A DNA stretch of 64,000 bases from Variovorax beijingensis (GTDB taxonomy: Bacteria; Pseudomonadota; Gammaproteobacteria; Burkholderiales; Burkholderiaceae_C), in the NCBI RefSeq assembly GCF_007828835.1, contig NZ_VIVL01000016.1:37763-101762 (forward strand), written 5' to 3'. The translations under genes and the position numbers were made by a program. The notes below the pieces were generated by a model, which saw only the letters and a list, made by a program, of their open reading frames with translations, did not search any database and had not been told where the DNA came from. Shown here piece after piece: positions 55,696 to 64,000 of the stretch; position 1 is the stretch's first letter; each line of letters starts with the position of its first letter.

Positions 55696-57717
55696 TCAGC
55701 GGGCAGCGGAGGGCGCGGCGGGCCAGTCCAGGCGCCGGAACTCGGCCCGCAGGGCCGCGAGCGAGGCCGGCGAGGCCTGGGCGTAGCGCTGGGCCTCGAG
55801 CTTCAACAGCCATTCGCCCACCGCCTGCGCCGCGGGGCCGAAGCGGGCCTCTGCCTGGGCGGCCATCTGGCGCGGCGGTGCCGTGCCGGACACCTCGAGG
55901 CCGGCCTTGGCGAGGCGCGCGCGCGCCTGGCCGAGCAGGCGCAGCCACGGGTCGTGCTGGCTGCGCTCCCACAGGGCCCATGCCGCGCCGGCAAGGCTCG
56001 CGCCCACCAGCAGGTAGAGCAGCACGTAGGCCAGGTCCTCGAGGCTGGGCGCGTTGAAGCCGATGCTCTTGAGCAGGTTGAGCTGCCGGCTCTGCGTGTA
56101 GTTGAGCACCCACTGGTTCCAGCCGTTGTTCACCGCTTCCCAGGCGGCGCGCAGGTTCTGCGCCAGCGTGGGGCTCATCGCGCCGATGGCGCCTGCGAAC
56201 AGGCCCGGCTGCGGCACGAGCCGCTGCTGCTGGCCGACCCGGCCCGGCGACACCGCGCCCGTGGGATCGACGCGCACCCAGCCCACGCCGTCCTCCCAGA
56301 CCTCGGCCCAGGCGTGCGCGTCGCTCTGGCGCAGCACCCAGTAGTTGTCGACGCCGTTGAGTTCGCCGCCCTGGTAGCCGGTCACGATGCGCGCCGGAAT
56401 GCCTGCTCCGCGCATCAGCACCACGAAGGCCGAGGCGATGTGCTCGCAGAAGCCTTCCTTGCGGTCGAACCAGAACTCGTCGGCCGTGTCGTTGCCATAG
56501 ACGCCGGGCTCCAGCGTGTAGCTGTAGCCACCGGTGCGCAGCCGCTGCAATGCGGCGCGGATGAAGGCCTGCGTGCCGCCGCTGGCCAGCGCGGGCTGGG
56601 CGCGCATTTCCGCGGCAAGCGCAGCGGTGCGCGGGTTCGATCCGGGCGGCAGCGCGAGATAGGGCCGCAGCGCGGCCGTCTGCCGCATGGGGCCGCTGTG
56701 GAACTGCGTGAAGCTCTCGGCGCGGTAGCGCACGAGGTCGGAGATAGGGCGGTTCGCCACCCATTGCAGGTCGGGCGTGCCCGTGACTTCGAAGCCGGGC
56801 GCCTGCGGCGCGGCGGGTGCCGCATCGAGCGTGAGCAGCCAGGGGCGGTGGTTGGGTTCGAGCGTGACCTCGTAGCGCACCGGCTGGCCGCTGGTGCGCA
56901 GGTTGCCCGATGGCGGCGCGCCGCGCGCCCAGGACGGCAGCGCCGTCCATTCGCGCCCGTCGAACTGCGCGAGCACCGGGCCGCGGAAGTACAGCTGATT
57001 CTGGGGCGGCGCGCGGTTGTCCTCGAACTTGATGCGCGCCGCGATGCTGTCGTCGAGCGCCAGTTCGGCGATGGCGCCCACGCGCATGGTGTTCGACAGG
57101 CCCGTGCGCCCGGCCATCGCATCGGCGGGTGTGCCCCATAGCGGCGCGAAGCGCGGAAACAGCAGGAACAGCGCGAGCATGATCGGCGCGCCCGCCAGGG
57201 CCATCCAGCTGGCAGTGCGCGCCGCCTGCATCAGCGGCGGCTTGCCCACCGGCATGTGCGCATTGACCAGCGCGGTGAGCAGGCCCAGCAGCGCCAGCAG
57301 CATGGTGACCGCGGTCATCAGCGACTGCGAATAGAAGAAGTTCGTGAGCATCGCGAAGAAGCCCAGGAAGAAGATGACGAAGGCGTCGCGGCGCGCGCGC
57401 AGCTCCAGCGTCTTGAGCGCGAGCAGGATCACGACCAGCGTGACCCCGGCATCGCGTCCCAGCAGCGTGCGGTGGGTGGCGAACGTGGCGGCCAGCGCCA
57501 GCACCAGCAGGCCCACGCGCGCCCACTTGCCCGGCAGCGGACGGGCCTCCACGGCGAGCGTACTGCGCCACACCAGCACCATCGCCGTGATGGCGGTGCA
57601 CCACCAGGGCAGGTTCGCGGCCTGCGGCAGCACGATGAGCGCGATCACCGCGAGCAGGAACAGCGTGTCCCGGGCGTCCCTTGGCAGCGCGGAGATTTCC
57701 CGCATGAACTTGTTCAT
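55696..57717 (-). CDS. tgpA: TgpA-type membrane transglutaminase (DUF3488/DUF4129)
   Basis: A 673-residue protein. Residues 1 to about 190 hold several membrane segments (DTLFLLAVIALIVLPQAANL and on), followed by a periplasmic transglutaminase domain with Cys in RKEGFCEHIASAFV, His in SDAHAWAEVWEDG and Asp in GWVRVDPTGAV. A further membrane segment lies near residue 560 (LAYVLLYLLVGASLAGAAWA) and the C-terminus is DUF4129. It is encoded with DUF58 and MoxR, the standard operon; in Pseudomonas TgpA is essential, but its substrate is not known. Confidence 0.93.
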   Translation of the reverse strand: MNKFMREISALPRDARDTLFLLAVIALIVLPQAANLPWWCTAITAMVLVWRSTLAVEARPLPGKWARVGLLVLALAATFATHRTLLGRDAGVTLVVILLALKTLELRARRDAFVIFFLGFFAMLTNFFYSQSLMTAVTMLLALLGLLTALVNAHMPVGKPPLMQAARTASWMALAGAPIMLALFLLFPRFAPLWGTPADAMAGRTGLSNTMRVGAIAELALDDSIAARIKFEDNRAPPQNQLYFRGPVLAQFDGREWTALPSWARGAPPSGNLRTSGQPVRYEVTLEPNHRPWLLTLDAAPAAPQAPGFEVTGTPDLQWVANRPISDLVRYRAESFTQFHSGPMRQTAALRPYLALPPGSNPRTAALAAEMRAQPALASGGTQAFIRAALQRLRTGGYSYTLEPGVYGNDTADEFWFDRKEGFCEHIASAFVVLMRGAGIPARIVTGYQGGELNGVDNYWVLRQSDAHAWAEVWEDGVGWVRVDPTGAVSPGRVGQQQRLVPQPGLFAGAIGAMSPTLAQNLRAAWEAVNNGWNQWVLNYTQSRQLNLLKSIGFNAPSLEDLAYVLLYLLVGASLAGAAWALWERSQHDPWLRLLGQARARLAKAGLEVSGTAPPRQMAAQAEARFGPAAQAVGEWLLKLEAQRYAQASPASLAALRAEFRRLDWPAAPSAAR

Positions 57718-57733
57718 GGGCGCGGCTCCAAAT

Positions 57734-58705
57734 TCAACATAGCGCCAGCGCCTCCAGGCAGGCCCTTCGGTGGGCTTCTCCCTGCGAGGGCTGCACCACG
57801 CGCGCGGCCACGCGGATGCCGTAGTCCACGCCCAGCCGGTCCGCCATCAGCACCCAGGCACAGAGCCGTGAGACGCGGGCCTCGGTGTCGGCGAGTTGGG
57901 TGGCCTGCGCGTCGAGCCACAGCTCCTCGCGCTGCGTCTGCTGCGTGTCGCGGCTCACCAGGTCTTCCGAGCCGGTGGCTTGCGCGCGGGCCGCCTTCTT
58001 CCAGACCACGAGCTTGAGCGGGTCGCCGCGCCGGTAGGCCCTGAGGCCGTCGTACTCGCCGGCGGCCTGCGCGCGCAGCGCGGCCGATGTGGCGGCCGGG
58101 CCCGACAGCGGCTCGCCCGGCGGCAGCGGCGGCGGATGGGCCTCGGGCGCCGGATAGACCAGCATCTTCGCGGCCGGCCGCCACACCGTCCAGACGCGGA
58201 AGGTGCCGAGCGGAAAGCGCGTTTCGGCGGTGAGCGCAGGCACCGGGTGGAGCCCGCGCCGCTCGGGCTTGAATGCGATCTCGACCGTGGCGCTGCCTTC
58301 GGCCGGAACGTCGGTCCAGGCCCACTGGCCGCTGCCGCGCACGGCCATGCCGATGCCGTAGCGCACGCTGCGCCGCGTGTTGTGCAGCACCACGCGAAAG
58401 ACCGCGGCGGCGCCTGCGTAGTGCGCCTCGGGCGGCATCATGTGCATGGCCAGGCCGCGCAGCGTGGCGTGGCTCACGTGCATGCCCACGGCCACGCTGC
58501 CCGCGAGCAGGAAGGTCAGCAGGTAGCCGAGGTTGAGCTGGTAGTTGATCGACGCGATCAAGAGCACCAGCAGCGTGGCGCCCAGCGTCCAGCCGGCGCG
58601 CGTGGGCACGATGTAGACGTTGCGCTGGGTGAGCTCCATCGTGTCCGAAGGCGGCCGGCGCGACAGGAACCAGCCGTCGATGCGCGAGCGTAGCGACGCG
58701 ATCAT
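57734..58705 (-). CDS. DUF58 protein (MoxR partner)
   Basis: A 323-residue protein with two adjacent membrane segments near the N-terminus (GWTLGATLLVLLIASINYQL; LGYLLTFLLAGSVAVGMHVS) and the DUF58 core (GEYDGLRAYRRGDPLKLVVW, a vWA-like start). It lies between moxR (25 bp upstream) and tgpA (16 bp downstream). DUF58/vWA proteins are thought to be MoxR-chaperoned assembly partners. Confidence 0.92.
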   Translation of the reverse strand: MIASLRSRIDGWFLSRRPPSDTMELTQRNVYIVPTRAGWTLGATLLVLLIASINYQLNLGYLLTFLLAGSVAVGMHVSHATLRGLAMHMMPPEAHYAGAAAVFRVVLHNTRRSVRYGIGMAVRGSGQWAWTDVPAEGSATVEIAFKPERRGLHPVPALTAETRFPLGTFRVWTVWRPAAKMLVYPAPEAHPPPLPPGEPLSGPAATSAALRAQAAGEYDGLRAYRRGDPLKLVVWKKAARAQATGSEDLVSRDTQQTQREELWLDAQATQLADTEARVSRLCAWVLMADRLGVDYGIRVAARVVQPSQGEAHRRACLEALALC

Positions 58706-58730
58706 CGGTGGCCGGAGGGCGTGCTCGTTT

Positions 58731-59669
<939 letters not shown>

Positions 59670-59737
59670 ACGATACCGTAAGACTGCGCGGCCCCATGCC
59701 GTGTGAGGTCTAGATACGACAGAGACACGGCAAACAC

Positions 59738-60691
59738 ATGGGCAAGACCGGCTACTTCACACATCGCGATTGCTGGAAGCACGACATGGGCCGGGGCCAT
59801 CCCGAATGTCCCGAGCGGCTCGACGCCATCGAGGACAGGCTGCTGCTCACCGGCGTGGGCGACGCGCTCGAACACCGCGACGTGCCGCTGGCCACCCTGG
59901 CCCAGATCACGCGCGCGCACAGCGAGGCGCACCTCGAACATCTCGAATCGCTGCACCAGCGCCTGGTGGCCGACGAGCCGGCCGGCGGACCCCGGCATGC
60001 GCAGCTCGACCCCGACACCATTCTGAACCGCTTCACCCTGCTGGCCGCGCGCCGCGCCGCGGGCGCCGCCATTGCCGCCACCGATGCGGTGATGGCGGGC
60101 GAGATCGAGAACGCGTTCTGCTCGGTGCGCCCGCCCGGACACCATGCCTGCCGCGAGCAGGCCATGGGCTTTTGCTTCCTCAACAACGTGGCCATTGCGG
60201 CGCGGCATGCGCTCGAGGTGCACGGGCTGGAGCGCGTGGCCATCGTCGACTTCGACGTGCACCACGGCAACGGCACCGAGAACATTTTGTCGAACGATCC
60301 GCGCGTGCTGATGGTGGGCTTCTTCCAGCATCCGTTCTATCCGTACAGCGGCACCGAGCACCCGGCCTCGAACATGCTGAACCTGCCGATCCCGGCCTAC
60401 ACCAGGGGCATGGACGTGCGCGAGCTGATCGAGGCCGCCTGGATGCCCCGGCTCGAAGAATTCGCGCCGCAGATGGTCTTCGTGAGCGCGGGCTTCGACG
60501 CCCACCGCGAGGACGACCTGGGCCAGCTCGGCCTCACCGAGAGCGACTTCGCCTGGATCACGGGCCGCATCCGCGATGTCGCCCGGCGCCATGCGCAGGG
60601 GCGCATCGTCTCGATGCTCGAAGGGGGCTACAACCTTGACGCCCTGGCGCGCAGCGTCGAAGCCCATATCCGTGTCCTTGCCGACCTGTAG
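59738..60691 (+). CDS. histone-deacetylase-fold hydrolase
   Basis: A 317-residue class II HDAC-like enzyme of normal bacterial length. The conserved start HPECPERLDAIEDRL, the catalytic His pair His135-His136 (RPPGHHA) and the zinc ligands Asp173 and His175 (VDFDVHHGNGT), with the third Asp in SAGFDAHREDDLG, are all visible. Bacterial members remove acetyl groups from polyamines, acetoin-pathway proteins or other amides; which applies here is unknown. It stands 39 bp upstream of the MscS gene and may share a transcript. Confidence 0.9.
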   Translation: MGKTGYFTHRDCWKHDMGRGHPECPERLDAIEDRLLLTGVGDALEHRDVPLATLAQITRAHSEAHLEHLESLHQRLVADEPAGGPRHAQLDPDTILNRFTLLAARRAAGAAIAATDAVMAGEIENAFCSVRPPGHHACREQAMGFCFLNNVAIAARHALEVHGLERVAIVDFDVHHGNGTENILSNDPRVLMVGFFQHPFYPYSGTEHPASNMLNLPIPAYTRGMDVRELIEAAWMPRLEEFAPQMVFVSAGFDAHREDDLGQLGLTESDFAWITGRIRDVARRHAQGRIVSMLEGGYNLDALARSVEAHIRVLADL

Positions 60692-60730
60692 AGCCGCCGG
60701 CGCGAACGCCGCGCCCTGTTTTTCCAAGAG

Positions 60731-62011
60731 ATGAATTTCAACGATTTCACACAACGCCTGGGCCAGGTCGACGCGCGCGGCCTGGGCATCGAGCTGGCGG
60801 CACTGGTCGCCTGCGTGGTCATCGCCTGGGTCGTCACCCGCTGGTTCGGGCGCGACCAGCCGAAGGATTCCATCTGGTTCGGCGAGCGCACCTTCGATGG
60901 GCTTTTGTTCCCGCTGCTGGCACTGGTCTTCGCCGAACTGGCCCGGCGCCTGGTAAGCGGCTACCAGCCCGTGCTCGTGTTGCGCATCGGGGTGTCGGTG
61001 TTCCTGTCGCTGGCGGTCATCCGGCTGTTCGCACGCGTGATGCGGGCGGTCTTTCCCGCCTCCAACCTGGTCCGGCTGCTGGAGCGCACGATCTCGTGGC
61101 TGGCGTGGATCGGTGCCATCCTCTGGATCGTGGGGCTGCTGCCGCCGGTGCTGGCCGAGCTCGACGACATCACGCTGGCCTTCGGCAAGACGCGCGTCAG
61201 CCTGCAGACCATCTTCCAGGGCGTGCTGTCCGCCGGGCTGGTGCTGGTGATCGCGCTGTGGATCGCCGCCACCATCGAAAAGCGCATCCTGCGCGAAGCC
61301 GTGACCGACCTCTCGATGCGCAAGGTGGCCTCGAACGCGGTGCGCGCCTTCCTGCTGCTGGTCGGCCTGCTGTTCGCGCTGTCGGCGGTGGGGGTCGACC
61401 TCACGGCGCTCTCGGTGCTGGGCGGCGCGCTGGGCGTGGGCCTGGGTTTCGGGTTGCAGAAGCTGGCCGCCAACTACGTGAGCGGCTTCGTGATTCTGCT
61501 GGAGCGTTCCATCCGCATCGGCGACAACGTCAAGGTCGACACCTTCGAGGGCCGCATCACCGACATCAAGACCCGCTACACGCTCATCCGCGCGGGCAAC
61601 GGTCGCGAGGCCATCGTGCCGAACGAGTCGCTGATCACCAGCCGGGTCGAGAACCTCTCGATGGCGGACCGCAAGTTCAACATCACGACCAGCATCGTGG
61701 TGGGCTACGACAGCGACGTGGCGCAGGTGCAGGGCATCCTGTGCGAGGCGGCCAAGGCCCAGGCGCGCGTGATCACCGATCCGGCGCCCGTGGCCTTCCT
61801 GATGAACTTCGCGCCCGACGGACTGGAGTTCACGCTGAACTTCTGGGTCGCCGACCCCGACAAGGGCAAGGACAACCTGCGCTCGGCCATCAACATCGCC
61901 ATTCTCGAAGGCCTGCGCAGCGCGGGCGTGGACATTCCGTATCCGCAGCGCGTGCTGCGGGTGGAGTCGCTGCCGCCGGGCGTTTCCGCAGCGCGCGGCC
62001 CTGCCGTATAA
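60731..62011 (+). CDS. MscS-family mechanosensitive channel
   Basis: A 426-residue membrane protein. About five hydrophobic segments precede the pore helix, which has the MscS Gly/Ala pattern (LTALSVLGGALGVGLGFGLQ), followed by the beta domain (GFVILLERSIRIGDNVKVDT, RYTLIRAGNGREAIVPNESL). The N-terminal extension of about 170 residues distinguishes it from the 286-residue E. coli MscS. These channels open on membrane tension during osmotic downshock. The last codons overlap a candidate promoter of the etf operon. Confidence 0.9.
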   Translation: MNFNDFTQRLGQVDARGLGIELAALVACVVIAWVVTRWFGRDQPKDSIWFGERTFDGLLFPLLALVFAELARRLVSGYQPVLVLRIGVSVFLSLAVIRLFARVMRAVFPASNLVRLLERTISWLAWIGAILWIVGLLPPVLAELDDITLAFGKTRVSLQTIFQGVLSAGLVLVIALWIAATIEKRILREAVTDLSMRKVASNAVRAFLLLVGLLFALSAVGVDLTALSVLGGALGVGLGFGLQKLAANYVSGFVILLERSIRIGDNVKVDTFEGRITDIKTRYTLIRAGNGREAIVPNESLITSRVENLSMADRKFNITTSIVVGYDSDVAQVQGILCEAAKAQARVITDPAPVAFLMNFAPDGLEFTLNFWVADPDKGKDNLRSAINIAILEGLRSAGVDIPYPQRVLRVESLPPGVSAARGPAV

Positions 62012-62012
62012 T
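61984..62012 (+). promoter_or_regulatory. candidate promoter for etfBA
   Basis: A perfect TATAAT at 62007-62012 overlaps the MscS stop codon; TTCCGC at 61984-61989 is a weak -35 at 17-bp spacing. The etfB start lies 138 bp downstream. An A/T-rich dyad (AAAAAG at 62017-62022 with CTTTTT at 62033-62038) follows. Perfect -10 boxes are rare by chance in such GC-rich sequence. Confidence 0.5.
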
Positions 62013-62149
62013 CACGAAAAAGCACGGTCGTTCTTTTTTGTTGCACCACGATACCAGTCGCCATGGGCGCAGGTGCGGCAAAGGCCGGACCCTAAAATGA
62101 CCGGCTGCCCTCGAAGCCCCCTTTTTGCAATCCCAATGGAGTCAAGTCA

Positions 62150-62899
62150 ATGAAGGTTCTAGTGCCTGTCAAACGGGTCGTCGATTACAACGTCAAGGTG
62201 CGCGTCAAGAGCGACGGCACCGGAGTGGACATTGCCAACGTCAAGATGAGCATGAACCCCTTCGACGAGATCGCCGTTGAAGAAGCGGTTCGCCTGAAGG
62301 AAAAGGGCGTGGTCACCGAAGTCATCGCCGTCTCCTGCGGCGATGCCAAGTGCCAGGAGACGCTGCGCACCGCCATGGCCATCGGCGCCGACCGCGGCAT
62401 CCTGGTGGAAACCTCCGAAGAGCTGCAGCCCCTGGCCGTGGCCAAGCTGCTCAAGGCCCTGGTCGACAAGGAACAGCCCCAACTGATCATCCTCGGCAAG
62501 CAGGCCATCGACGACGACGCCAATCAAACGGGCCAGATGCTCGCCGCGCTGGCCGACCTGCCGCAAGCCACCTTCGCCTCCAAGGTCGAAGTGGCCGACG
62601 GCAAGGCCACCGTCACGCGCGAAGTCGACGGCGGCCTGGAGACCATCACGCTCAGCCTGCCGGCCGTCATCACGACCGACCTGCGCCTGAACGAGCCGCG
62701 CTACGTGACCCTGCCCAACATCATGAAGGCCAAGAAGAAGCAGCTCGACACCTTCAAGCCCGAGGACCTGGGCGTGGACGTCAAGCCGCGCCTGAAGACC
62801 CTCAAGGTCAGCGAGCCGCCCAAGCGCGGCGCCGGCATCAAGGTGCCCGATGTTGCAACGCTGGTGGACAAACTGAAGAACGAAGCGAAGGTGATCTGA
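62150..62899 (+). CDS. etfB: electron transfer flavoprotein beta subunit
   Basis: A 249-residue protein of normal EtfB length, with GGAG before the start. It begins MKVLVPVKRVVDYNVKVRVK and has the AMP-binding and family signature segments (MNPFDEIAVEEAVRLKEKG; LGKQAIDDDANQTGQMLAAL; LPNIMKAKKKQLDTF). With EtfA it forms the FAD-containing heterodimer that passes electrons from acyl-CoA dehydrogenases to the quinone pool. Its stop is 2 bp before the etfA start. Confidence 0.97.
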   Translation: MKVLVPVKRVVDYNVKVRVKSDGTGVDIANVKMSMNPFDEIAVEEAVRLKEKGVVTEVIAVSCGDAKCQETLRTAMAIGADRGILVETSEELQPLAVAKLLKALVDKEQPQLIILGKQAIDDDANQTGQMLAALADLPQATFASKVEVADGKATVTREVDGGLETITLSLPAVITTDLRLNEPRYVTLPNIMKAKKKQLDTFKPEDLGVDVKPRLKTLKVSEPPKRGAGIKVPDVATLVDKLKNEAKVI

Positions 62900-62901
62900 A
62901 C

Positions 62902-63834
62902 ATGACCGCACTTGTTATTGCCGAACACGACCACGCGACCGTCAAGCCCGCGACCCTCAACACCGTGACCGCGGCGCTGGCCTGCGGCGGCGACGTCCAC
63001 GTGCTCGTGGCCGGCGCCAACGCCGCCGAAGCCGGCAAGGCCGCCGCCCAGATCACCGGCGTGGCCAAGGTCATCGTGGCCGACAGCCCGAGCCTGGCCG
63101 AGAACCTGGCCGAGAACGTCGCCGCCCAGGTGCTGGCGATCGCTGGCAACTACAGCCACATCCTGTTCCCCTCGACCGCCAACGGCAAGAATGTCGCGCC
63201 GCGCGTGGCCGCCAAGCTCGACGTGGCGCAGATCAGCGACATCACGCTGGTGATCAGCCCCGACACCTTCGAGCGCCCGATCTATGCGGGCAACGCGATT
63301 GCCACCGTGCAGAGCGCCGATGCCACCAAGGTGATCACCGTGCGCACCACCGGCTTCGATGCCGCCGCCGCCACGGGTGGCAGCGCAAGCGTTGAAACGG
63401 CCGAAGGCGTGGCCGACAGCGGCAAGAGCACTTTTGTGGGCCGTGAAGTCACCAAGAGCGACCGCCCCGAACTCACCGCCGCCAAGATCATCGTCTCCGG
63501 TGGCCGGGCCCTGGGCAGCGCCGAGAAGTTCACCGAGGTGATGACGCCGCTGGCCGACAAGCTCAACGCCGGCCTGGGCGCGAGCCGCGCCGCGGTGGAT
63601 GCGGGCTACGCCCCGAACGACTGGCAAGTGGGCCAGACCGGCAAGATCGTCGCACCGCAGCTGTACATCGCCTGCGGCATCTCGGGCGCGATCCAGCACC
63701 TGGCCGGCATGAAGGACTCCAAGGTGATCGTGGCGATCAACAAGGACGAGGAAGCGCCGATCTTCTCGGTGGCCGACTACGGCCTCGTGGCCGACCTGTT
63801 CACGGCCGTGCCCGAACTGGTGAAGGCGCTCTGA
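62902..63834 (+). CDS. etfA: electron transfer flavoprotein alpha subunit
   Basis: A 310-residue protein of normal EtfA length starting at ATG 62902. The FAD-binding C-terminal domain carries IVSGGRALGSAEKFTEVMTP, ASRAAVDAGYAPNDWQVGQT, YIACGISGAIQHLAGMKDSK and ADYGLVADLF. It binds the FAD that is reduced by acyl-CoA dehydrogenases, one of which starts 75 bp downstream. Confidence 0.97.
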   Translation: MTALVIAEHDHATVKPATLNTVTAALACGGDVHVLVAGANAAEAGKAAAQITGVAKVIVADSPSLAENLAENVAAQVLAIAGNYSHILFPSTANGKNVAPRVAAKLDVAQISDITLVISPDTFERPIYAGNAIATVQSADATKVITVRTTGFDAAAATGGSASVETAEGVADSGKSTFVGREVTKSDRPELTAAKIIVSGGRALGSAEKFTEVMTPLADKLNAGLGASRAAVDAGYAPNDWQVGQTGKIVAPQLYIACGISGAIQHLAGMKDSKVIVAINKDEEAPIFSVADYGLVADLFTAVPELVKAL

Positions 63835-63856
63835 CGCGATTGCCGCATTGAGCCGG

Positions 63857-63881
63857 AGGGCATCGTTCGCGATGCCCTTTT
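63857..63881 (+). terminator. hairpin terminator after etfA
   Basis: GGGCATCG at 63858-63865 pairs with CGATGCCC at 63870-63877 around a TTCG tetraloop, followed by TTTT. The short T-run suggests partial read-through into the acyl-CoA dehydrogenase gene 28 bp later. Confidence 0.8.
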
Positions 63882-63908
63882 CGTATCCGCTGTATCTGGA
63901 GACAAGAG

Positions 63909-64000
63909 ATGAGCTACACCGCCCCCCTCAAGGACATGCTGTTCGACATCGAGCACCTGGCCAACATCGGCGAGATCGCCAGGCTGCCGGGCTTCGAGGA
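63909..64000 (+). CDS. acyl-CoA dehydrogenase, N-terminal start (truncated by window edge)
   Basis: ATG 63909 after GGAGACAAG opens a frame reading MSYTAPLKDMLFDIEHLANI and continuing past the window end (30 residues visible). This N-terminus is typical of the long acyl-CoA dehydrogenases with DUF4168-like extension encoded next to etfBA in Burkholderiales, which are electron donors to EtfAB. Only the start is visible, so substrate chain length is unknown. Confidence 0.75.
   Translation, partial: MSYTAPLKDMLFDIEHLANIGEIARLPGFE

Overview
This 64 kb window is GC-rich chromosomal DNA with dense genes, strong G/C third-position bias and many 4-bp stop/start overlaps. Gene content and protein sequences (parC, etfBA followed by an acyl-CoA dehydrogenase, a MoxR/DUF58/TgpA set, a rhizobial-type glycerol ABC operon, and dispersed GC-rich palindromes) suggest a Comamonadaceae betaproteobacterium, most likely Variovorax or a close relative. 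This assignment is inference from sequence; no search was run. No tRNA, rRNA, CRISPR array, transposase or prophage was seen.

Layout. 1-6.3 kb: the 3' end of parC and a run of unlinked hydrolases and a CorA-like protein. 6.3-13.2 kb: a catabolic operon headed by a perfect PtxS-type palindrome, encoding an amino-acid-type ABC importer, KguE, KguK and KguD homologues and a LacI-family regulator. It is read here as a 2-ketogluconate operon in which an ABC importer takes the place of the usual MFS carrier KguT. 13.2-26.3 kb: RidA; two transglutaminase-like proteins and a fused ATP-grasp/alpha-E protein on the minus strand; comEC; then a second, unfused ATP-grasp plus alpha-E pair on the plus strand. 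26.3-28.7 kb: a sulfatase-fold membrane protein and an SH3-domain protein.

28.7-39.3 kb: the glycerol regulon: glpK and glpR on the minus strand, and glpD-glpS-glpT-glpP-glpQ-glpU-glpV on the plus strand, closed by a clear terminator. 39.4-46.0 kb: an orphan type VI secretion island (VgrG, DUF4123 adaptor, a tandemly duplicated immunity-type lipoprotein, and a Tle1/DUF2235 phospholipase effector interrupted by a one-base frameshift in a C run). 46.1-53.9 kb: a tightly coupled nine-gene acyl-carrier cluster (flavodoxin-like membrane protein, FabH-like synthase, unknown protein, BtrH-like acyltransferase, ABC exporter pair, ACP, a ketosynthase with an altered active site, and a lone ketosynthase-like domain). 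This cluster is the best candidate for an undescribed system.

53.9-64 kb: an HD-domain protein, MltB, the TgpA/DUF58/MoxR operon, a histone-deacetylase-fold hydrolase, an MscS channel, etfBA and the start of an acyl-CoA dehydrogenase gene.

Only two stretches of more than 300 bases lack a gene (30184-30533 and 49641-49966). Both are filled by copies of the same roughly 275-bp palindromic repeat, in opposite orientation, bracketing the glycerol regulator, the glycerol importer, the T6SS island and the first half of the acyl cluster.
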